From contig NZ_JANUHB010000001.1 in NCBI RefSeq assembly GCF_024756255.1, positions 868,001 through 932,000 on the forward strand: a DNA stretch of 64,000 nt, read 5' to 3'. A program made the translations under genes and the position numbers. This document shows, in pieces, positions 58,318-64,000 of the stretch (its first letter is position 1; the number at the start of each line of letters is the position of its first letter). Origin of the DNA: Massilia agilis (GTDB lineage Bacteria; Pseudomonadota; Gammaproteobacteria; Burkholderiales; Burkholderiaceae_D). The notes under the pieces were generated by a model. It was not told where the DNA came from and ran no database searches. It saw only the letters and a program-made list of their open reading frames with translations.

Positions 58318-59214
58318 TTAACGGCTGGGCAAGAACCTCGTGGGGTCGACTGGCTTGCCCTGCTGGCGGATTTCGAAATGCAGTTTGACCGAATCGGCGT
58401 CGGTATCGCCCATCTCGGCGATGACCTGGCCTTTGCTGACGGTGTCACCCTCTTTGACCACGATCGCGCGGTTGTGGGCATAAGCCGACAGCAACGTGTT
58501 GCTGTGTTTGACGATCACGAGATTACCATAACCACGGATGCCGCTGCCGGCATACATCACCTTTCCTGCGCCCGCCGCCATCACCTGCTGCCCGGCCCTG
58601 CCGGCAATATCGATGCCCTTGTTCTTGCCGTCATCAAAGGTGGCGACAATCTTGCCGTTGGCCGGCCACATCCAGCTCAGGCGCTCGTCGTCGTTGGCGG
58701 TGACGATGGTGCCGGGCGCGGGGCCGGAGGCCACGTTCTCGGCCTTTTCGTTCCTGTCCGGTTTGACCGCCTCGGCCACGTTCGTTTCCTGGCGCTTGGG
58801 CACGACCTTGCGCGACGGCGTCTGGCCGGCCTTCTCGGGCATCTGGACCGGGTTGGTCTGGACGCCGGCGACGCGGTCAGGCGGGCTCACCCGCAGCACC
58901 TGTCCGACCTTAATATCGTCCGGATCGGCGAGGTTGTTCCACGTCACGATGTCGCGGTAGTTCTGGCCATGGTCAAGCGCGATGCGCAGCAGCGTATCGC
59001 CCTTGCGCACGGTATAGGAACCACGCGCATCCGGCTTGGATTCCTCGCTGGCGGCGGCCGGCGCCGGTGCCGGCGCGGCCGGTTTCACGGGGTGGTGGGC
59101 GGATTGCACCGGGCGGTCGATGACCGGGGCCTGGCGCGTCGGCGTGCTGCAGGCGGCGAGCAGGCCGAGGGTGAGGGTCAACAGGGCTAGGCGTGGTAAT
59201 TGTTTCATTCTCAT
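58318..59214 (-). CDS. nlpD: NlpD-like lipoprotein, degenerate LytM activator
   Basis: 298-residue lipoprotein with lipobox LLAAC (C22), one LysM domain (SYTVRKGDTLLRIALDHGQ, about residues 66-110) and a C-terminal LytM/M23 domain. The first zinc-ligand block, HxGxD in active peptidases, reads NKGIDIAG here, so a ligand His is missing, while LHFEIR is kept. That matches NlpD of enterics, which does not cut peptidoglycan but activates the amidase AmiC. The start at 59214 (MRMKQ) has no strong ribosome site; 59208 is an alternative. Confidence 0.93.
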   Translation of the reverse strand: MRMKQLPRLALLTLTLGLLAACSTPTRQAPVIDRPVQSAHHPVKPAAPAPAPAAASEESKPDARGSYTVRKGDTLLRIALDHGQNYRDIVTWNNLADPDDIKVGQVLRVSPPDRVAGVQTNPVQMPEKAGQTPSRKVVPKRQETNVAEAVKPDRNEKAENVASGPAPGTIVTANDDERLSWMWPANGKIVATFDDGKNKGIDIAGRAGQQVMAAGAGKVMYAGSGIRGYGNLVIVKHSNTLLSAYAHNRAIVVKEGDTVSKGQVIAEMGDTDADSVKLHFEIRQQGKPVDPTRFLPSR

Positions 59215-59236
59215 CTTGTCTAGAGTCGTGCAAGAG

Positions 59237-60280
59237 TCAGGCGGTGCCTGGGCGCAGCGGGACGAAATGGCAGGATTCGAGCGTTTCGCTGGCCCATTCG
59301 TGGGGCCCGATGCGCGTGATGCGTTGCAGTTGCTGGTTCTGGGCGCCGACCGGCGCCACCAGGCGTCCGCCGATGGCGAGCTGCTCGAGCAGGGCGCGCG
59401 GCACTTCCAGCCCGGCCGCGGCCAGGATGATGCCGTCGAACGGCGCGGCCTGGGGCAGTCCCAGCATACCATCGCCATATTGCAATCGAATGTTGGAAAT
59501 GCGCAAGGGGCGCAGGTTGGTCTTGGCCAGTTCGTGCAGGGGCTTGATGCGCTCGATCGAGTACACCTCGCCGGCAACGCAGGACAGCACCGCGGCCTGG
59601 TAGCCGCAGCCGGTGCCGATCTCGAGCACCTTGCCGAGCTGGCCACCCTCGCCCATCGCCTCGATCATGCGGGCCACGATGTACGGCTGGGAAATGGTCT
59701 GGTTGTGGCCGATGGGCAGCGAGGCGTCGATGTAAGCCTGGGCCGACAGGGCCGGCTCGATGAACATGTGGCGCGGTACGGCTTCGAGTGCGGCCAGCAC
59801 CTTGTGGTCCTTGACCCCGCGCCGGGCCACGCCGGCGGCCATTGCGCGGCGCAAGGCCTCGGTGGCCTGCAGGTCCGAACGCGGCGCCACCGTGGCCGAC
59901 TGGGCAAACGCCCCCTGCCGGACGGGCGCCGCCGGCGCGCCAAAGCCGGGCGCACGCTGCGGCACGGGCGCCGGCTGCGGGAATGCAGCGCCGCGCAGCG
60001 GCACCGGGGCGGCCTGGGGGAACGCGGCCACGCGCGGCGCGGCGCGTGGCGGCTGGACGGCAGCGGCGGCGCGCGGGGCAGCCGGCTGGGCGTACGCCGG
60101 CGCGCGCACGGTCGCTTCCTGTTGATACGAAGCGCGCACGGGGCCGGCCTGGCCGGCGGTGCGGGCGTTCTGCGTGGCGGTCTGCGGGGTGGCCACCACC
60201 CGGGCCGGCTCGGCAGGCTTGCGGGCGGGGCCGGTCACCGAGGACAGCGGCAACGGGAAATTGCTGCGCTCCTTCTTCAC
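59237..60280 (-). CDS. pcm: Protein-L-isoaspartate O-methyltransferase with long N-terminal extension
   Basis: 347-residue enzyme; the usual Pcm is about 210 residues. The repair methyltransferase occupies roughly residues 135-347, with SAM motif [14 protein letters not shown] and the isoaspartyl block [30 protein letters not shown]. It methylates damaged isoaspartyl residues so they can return to Asp. Residues 1-130 are low-complexity Ala/Pro/Gln with no clear domain; the reading frame there is uninterrupted. It overlaps the surE stop by four bases, in the order surE-pcm-nlpD-rpoS. Confidence 0.95.
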   Translation of the reverse strand: MKKERSNFPLPLSSVTGPARKPAEPARVVATPQTATQNARTAGQAGPVRASYQQEATVRAPAYAQPAAPRAAAAVQPPRAAPRVAAFPQAAPVPLRGAAFPQPAPVPQRAPGFGAPAAPVRQGAFAQSATVAPRSDLQATEALRRAMAAGVARRGVKDHKVLAALEAVPRHMFIEPALSAQAYIDASLPIGHNQTISQPYIVARMIEAMGEGGQLGKVLEIGTGCGYQAAVLSCVAGEVYSIERIKPLHELAKTNLRPLRISNIRLQYGDGMLGLPQAAPFDGIILAAAGLEVPRALLEQLAIGGRLVAPVGAQNQQLQRITRIGPHEWASETLESCHFVPLRPGTA

Positions 60281-61014
60281 GGCAGCTCCTGCGCCAGGCG
60301 CTCGAGCTGGCTCTTGTGGGTCAGGTCGATCTGCAGCGGCGTCAGCGACACCTGGCCCTGGGCGGTGGCATGGAAATCGGTGCCCTCGCCCGCATCGCGG
60401 CAGGCGCCGGGCGCGCCGATCCAGAATATCTCGCGGCCGCGCGGGTCCTGCGACCGGATCACGGGTTCGGCCTGGTGGCGGCGGCCCAGGCGCGTGGCCA
60501 CCAGCTTGCCGAGCTGCTCGTAGGGCAGGTTCGGAATATTCACGTTCAGCAGGAACGGCGAGGGCAAGGCGTCGAAGCGGCGCAGCACGATCTCGCGCGC
60601 CACGCGCGCTGCCGCATCGATATGTTCCCAGCCGGGATTGACTTGCGAGAAAGCGATCGCCGGGATGCCAAACAGGTAGGCCTCGGTGGCCGCGGCGACA
60701 GTGCCCGAGTACAGCGTGTCGTCGCCCATGTTCTGGCCGTTGTTGATGCCCGAGACGACCAGGTCGGGCCGGTAGTCGAGCAGGCCGGTCAGGGCCACGT
60801 GCACGCAGTCGGTGGGGGTGCCGTTGACGAAATAAAAACCGTTGGCGGCCCGGTTGACCGACAGCGGGCGGTCGAGCGACAACGAGTTGGAAGCGCCCGA
60901 ACGATTGCTGTCCGGCGCCACCACGACGATCTCGGCGATGTCCGCGAGCGCCCCGGCCAGCGCGTTGATGCCGGGTGCGAGATAGCCGTCGTCGTTACTG
61001 ATAAGGATACGCAT
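60277..61014 (-). CDS. surE: 5'/3'-nucleotidase SurE
   Basis: 245-residue metal-dependent phosphatase acting on nucleoside monophosphates and short polyphosphate. It starts [19 protein letters not shown], with the NDD metal motif, and has the conserved [16 protein letters not shown] segment, the [12 protein letters not shown] block and [21 protein letters not shown]. It heads the stress block that ends in rpoS. About 146 bp separate it from the KGGVGR ATPase gene upstream. Confidence 0.97.
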   Translation of the reverse strand: MRILISNDDGYLAPGINALAGALADIAEIVVVAPDSNRSGASNSLSLDRPLSVNRAANGFYFVNGTPTDCVHVALTGLLDYRPDLVVSGINNGQNMGDDTLYSGTVAAATEAYLFGIPAIAFSQVNPGWEHIDAAARVAREIVLRRFDALPSPFLLNVNIPNLPYEQLGKLVATRLGRRHQAEPVIRSQDPRGREIFWIGAPGACRDAGEGTDFHATAQGQVSLTPLQIDLTHKSQLERLAQELP

Positions 61015-61160
61015 ACCCCAGATTTTACCTGAAGCAATGCCCGCATCGCTCGCCTGCCTCCAACATTAATTTACATTTGGGTCTCCAGCTTTACCGTTCA
61101 GAAACGTTTTGCACCATGTTGCGGCGCTGCGCCGGCGCCCCGCGCTGCCCCGGACACCGC

Positions 61161-63587
61161 TCACCGCATCGCCATCGGCCGCCCCGCCGCCGCCTCGATC
61201 AGGGCGCCCTCGAGCGACGAGGCGTAGTCCTGCGTGAACGCGAGCGCCGCGTCCATGTCGCCGTCTTGCATGTACACGCGCTTGATCATGGCCACGCCGC
61301 GCTGGCGCAGGGGATGCGAGACGCTCAGGCGCAAAATCGGCTTGCGCAGGCTGTCGGCCAGGGCCCGGGCCTCGCGCGGGCTGCTGTCCATCATCTTTTG
61401 CAGCTGCGCCAGCCTGTCGTCGAGCGATTCGCCAACGCCCAGGTCGCGCCGGTCGCCAGGCCCGCCGCGCTGGCCCGGCAAGGCGCTGTGCGGGTCATGC
61501 GGCCCGGATGAGATGGCGCGCAGCCGGTTGAACTGCTGCACGCTCTCCTCGAGCTTGCGCGCGTCCACGCTATGCCCCTGGCTCGACAGCGTGGCGGCCA
61601 GCAGTTTTTTGCTGCGCAAGGTTTCCTGGTCGTCCATCCCGTGGATACGTTCCTGCAGATTGACCACATGCTGCTGCAGCCGCCGCGCCTCTTCCAGGTC
61701 GCCCTGCTGGCTGAGCGTGGAGGCCAGCCGCATCTGGATGCTCAGCGTGTCCGGGTGTTCCGAGCCAAAGCGCCGCTCGCGGGCCCGGGCCAGCGCCTCC
61801 TGCATCCTGCGCACGGCGTCCAAGTCGCCCTGGGCCGCGAAGATCTCGGCCAGCCTCTCGCGCGCCTGCAGGGTTGCCGCCCCGTCCGGGCCGGCGTGCT
61901 TCTCGCGCGCGCGCACCACCTCTTCCTGCAGCTTGCGCGCGTTGGCCAGGTCACCCAGCTCGCACAACAGCGAGGCCAGTTGCTGGGTGCAGCGCAGCGT
62001 ATCCTCGTGTTCGGTGCCGAGCAGGCGCTGGCGCCCTTCCAGCACGCGCTCGTACACCATGCGCCCCCGGCTCAGCTCGCCCTGGCGGGTCAGGGTCTCG
62101 GCTTGCCCGGCCAGGCTGTCAAGGGTTGCCATGTGCCCGCGCCCGAAGTGCTGTTCGCAGGCTTGCGTGATCTGCTCGTGCAGCTTGAGCGCGCGTTCGA
62201 ACTCGCCCAGCTGCGACAGCGTGGCCGCCAGCGCCGAACGGGCAGCCAGCGTTTCGGGGTGGTCGGCGCCGGCCATGCGCTGGCAGTCGTCCACCAGGGT
62301 CTGGATCATGAACTGCGCCTCGTGCAGCTTGCCGGAATCGCGCAGCAGCGTGGCCAGCGCGGCGCGGCTGGCGCGCGTTTCGGCATGGTCGGCGCCGAGC
62401 ACGCGCTGGCGCAAGCCGATGCTCTCTTCCAGGCACTCCTGCGCCAGGCGCTCGCGCCCCTGGCGCTGGTAGATCCCGGCCAGCGCGGCCAGGTCGCGCG
62501 CCAGCGGCACCGCCGCTTCGGTGGCGATGCCGTCGCGGAAGGCGGTGCGCGCCGCGTCGATCGATGCCAGCAGTTCGACTTCGGCGCGCGACTGCCACGG
62601 CAGCCGGCCCGGCACGATCCAGTCGAGCAGGGTTTCCAGCGTGCGGGTGAGCGAGAAGCGATCGGCATCGCGCTCGGGCACCAGGCCCAGGTGCTCGCCG
62701 CCGACGGTGGCATTCGTCTGCTGCAGCTGCACTTCGTCGAGATAGCTGTCGAGCGAGAGCCGCGACACGCCATAGCAGGCGCGCAGCAGCTTTTCCAGCA
62801 TTGGCTGGTAGCCCGGCACGCCCTTGTGCGGATCGCCGCGCCGCCACAGCAGGCGCCGCTCGCAGTCGCCGCTGTCGATGGCGTATGGCACCGGGTACAC
62901 CAGCAGCGGGCGCTGCTCGTCCTCGTGCGTGCAGCGGTAGTCGATGGCGCGCGTGACCACGCCGCTCATGCCCTCGATGCTGCGGGGGTTGGGCGTGAAC
63001 AGCGCCACCAGTTTGTCCGGCAGCAGCGTGGTGCACACCGACACGGCGGCCGAGCGCCCGCCGCGCGCGTCGATCAGTACATGCTGGAACTGGCGCGTCA
63101 GGTGGGTGGCAAAGCTGCGAAACAGCGCCGGGCAGTCGGCAAACAGGCCGTCCCAGTCCATGCGGTCGGCACGCTCGCCATAGGTATCGTCGAAGCGGCC
63201 GGCGCGCATCAGGTACAGCGGGCGGCTTTCGTCAACGCGTTCGACATAGCTCTCCCAGTCGATTGCCTCCAGCGCCAGCCGCGCGCGCTCCTCGTCCGGC
63301 TCGTCGGCGTGGGTGTGCGCCAGGCCTTGCAGCTGCTCGCGGCAGGCATCGAAGTATTCGAGCAGGCCGGGCCGGTCGTCGTGCCGCGCGAACAGGTGGT
63401 GCAGGCCGGGCGCCTCGGTATCCCAATCGATCATCAGCACCGGAACGGTGGCGTTCTGGCGGCTCGCCAGCAGCATGGCCATGCTGGACAAGGTCACGCT
63501 GCGCGCGGTGCCGCTTTCGAATGAGTAGAACGTGGTGACCTCGCCCGGCGCGGCAATCGGCGGCAGCGTAATGCGGTTGATTTCCAT
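61161..63587 (-). CDS. KGGVGR-family ATPase with TPR repeats and degraded P-loop
   Basis: 808-residue protein from ATG 63587, which has GAGGAGC six bases upstream and starts right after the TIR gene. Residues 17-220 are a MinD/ParA-like domain of the KGGVGR family: the P-loop segment FYSFESGTARS sits at 20-30 where the family has FYSFKGGVGR[ST], and the family hallmarks DWDTEAPGL (54-62), VLIDARGGRS (170-179) and LFTPNPRSIEG follow. Lys and one Gly of the signature are lost. From about 370 to 700 there are many kinesin-light-chain-type TPR units such as TLAARSALAATLSQLGEFERAL. Such ATPase-TPR proteins occur in biological-conflict modules. The partner upstream is TIR-like. Confidence 0.88.
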   Translation of the reverse strand: MEINRITLPPIAAPGEVTTFYSFESGTARSVTLSSMAMLLASRQNATVPVLMIDWDTEAPGLHHLFARHDDRPGLLEYFDACREQLQGLAHTHADEPDEERARLALEAIDWESYVERVDESRPLYLMRAGRFDDTYGERADRMDWDGLFADCPALFRSFATHLTRQFQHVLIDARGGRSAAVSVCTTLLPDKLVALFTPNPRSIEGMSGVVTRAIDYRCTHEDEQRPLLVYPVPYAIDSGDCERRLLWRRGDPHKGVPGYQPMLEKLLRACYGVSRLSLDSYLDEVQLQQTNATVGGEHLGLVPERDADRFSLTRTLETLLDWIVPGRLPWQSRAEVELLASIDAARTAFRDGIATEAAVPLARDLAALAGIYQRQGRERLAQECLEESIGLRQRVLGADHAETRASRAALATLLRDSGKLHEAQFMIQTLVDDCQRMAGADHPETLAARSALAATLSQLGEFERALKLHEQITQACEQHFGRGHMATLDSLAGQAETLTRQGELSRGRMVYERVLEGRQRLLGTEHEDTLRCTQQLASLLCELGDLANARKLQEEVVRAREKHAGPDGAATLQARERLAEIFAAQGDLDAVRRMQEALARARERRFGSEHPDTLSIQMRLASTLSQQGDLEEARRLQQHVVNLQERIHGMDDQETLRSKKLLAATLSSQGHSVDARKLEESVQQFNRLRAISSGPHDPHSALPGQRGGPGDRRDLGVGESLDDRLAQLQKMMDSSPREARALADSLRKPILRLSVSHPLRQRGVAMIKRVYMQDGDMDAALAFTQDYASSLEGALIEAAAGRPMAMR

Positions 63588-63595
63588 ATTGCTCC

Positions 63596-64000
63596 TCATT
63601 TTTTTGGAAAAGTTAGAACCGGTTGTTCTCGCCACTCGGGTGGGACATCGGGGAGCACGAACTGGTTGCAATCATGTCCCGGCGGCATGTTCTTTTTCTG
63701 GAGCTGGTAGTGATTGGCGATTCGTTTGACGATCTTGTCGATGTCGGGCAAGAAATCGGGGTTCGATTTCAGGTCGGCGGTCGCCATCGTGAAATGGGAA
63801 AAGTCCACGTACAGGCTCGATTGCGTGATCTGCGGCGGCAGCTTGTCCGGATGCTGGGTCATGATCACGGGGATGATCAGGTGGCTCGGCAGTTCGTACC
63901 AGGCGGCGCGCTCTTCTTCGAGCTTGCGCATGGCGGCGTATTCGCGCCGTGTGTAGGCGTGCGCCTCGTACTTCGGGGTGTAGATGAGGATCATGCACAC
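63596..64000 (-). CDS. TIR-domain protein (FxsC-like), 5' part beyond the window
   Basis: The 134 C-terminal residues in view belong to a TIR fold: CMILIYTPKYEAHAYTRREY matches the segment that ends a TIR domain (SRCMLVVYTPKYFESPYCRREY style), followed by the LIIPVIM strand and the VDFSHF segment. This is the type found beside FxsC/KGGVGR ATPases, some of which are NAD-degrading or nucleotide-handling effectors. The catalytic Glu would lie upstream and cannot be checked. It ends eight bases before the ATPase ATG, so the two genes form one operon. The true start is outside the window. Confidence 0.82.
   Translation of the reverse strand: MCMILIYTPKYEAHAYTRREYAAMRKLEEERAAWYELPSHLIIPVIMTQHPDKLPPQITQSSLYVDFSHFTMATADLKSNPDFLPDIDKIVKRIANHYQLQKKNMPPGHDCNQFVLPDVPPEWREQPVLTFPKK

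Noticed and set aside
61572-63524. 650-residue plus-strand open frame across the KGGVGR ATPase
   Set aside because: Shadow of the ATPase/TPR gene; the opposite strand has family motifs and a good ribosome site.

Overview
The window reads as chromosomal DNA of a high-GC betaproteobacterium of the Burkholderiales, most like Oxalobacteraceae (Massilia, Duganella, Janthinobacterium group). The evidence is a long syntenic block on the minus strand (ndk, rlmN, pilW, rodZ, ispG, hisS, a YfgM-like gene, bamB, der, hfq, hflX, hflK, hflC, then hisZ, purA and a phosphoribosyltransferase), the surE-pcm-nlpD-rpoS stress block, and a PEP-CTERM exported protease with a sigma-54-like promoter. The assignment rests on gene order and protein style, not on a search.

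Layout. 1-9 kb: an aminotransferase cut by the window edge, uvrB, a lipoprotein di-heme peroxidase, the PEP-CTERM serine protease, an orphan RES-domain protein, a POT peptide transporter and a GNAT acetyltransferase. 9-31 kb: an accessory block that looks like one stress or low-oxygen regulon. It holds an AI-2E-family permease, a patatin/Omp85 (type Vd) protein, a DUF3313 lipoprotein with a glycine-zipper protein, a five-gene RND efflux operon that carries a DUF2092 protein and a Q/S/N repeat protein, and an eight-gene operon (DUF3141 alpha/beta hydrolase, phosphate acyltransferase, acetate kinase, CoA-transferase A and B, FabI, single-RRM protein, coiled-coil protein). The intergenic regions ahead of these units share a GGAC-N4-GTCC type motif that resembles a DosR/NarL-class box. 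An AraC regulator and a MarC protein follow.

31.4-34.3 kb: a visibly AT-richer island with a secreted bulb-lectin plus papain-like (NlpC/P60 superfamily) protein, a tightly coupled secreted partner of unknown function, a small coiled-coil membrane protein and a CxxCH-containing remnant. 34.4-52 kb: the housekeeping block, interrupted between hflC and hisZ by an unrelated lipoprotein gene. 52-57 kb: a Bax-inhibitor-like protein, a divergent LysR/MFS pair, a Spy-like protein and rlmD. 57-61 kb: rpoS, nlpD, pcm and surE.

61.1-64 kb: a two-gene unit running off the window edge. The downstream gene is a KGGVGR-family ATPase with TPR repeats, here with a degraded P-loop. The upstream gene is the C-terminal half of a TIR-type domain. 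This TIR plus KGGVGR/TPR pair looks like a biological-conflict (defence or signalling) module and is the best candidate for a little-described system.

Two families of intergenic palindromic repeats are present: GTAGGGTGGGC elements at three sites and CGTCGTCCC...GGGACCCAT elements at two. No tRNA, rRNA, CRISPR array or intact insertion sequence was seen.
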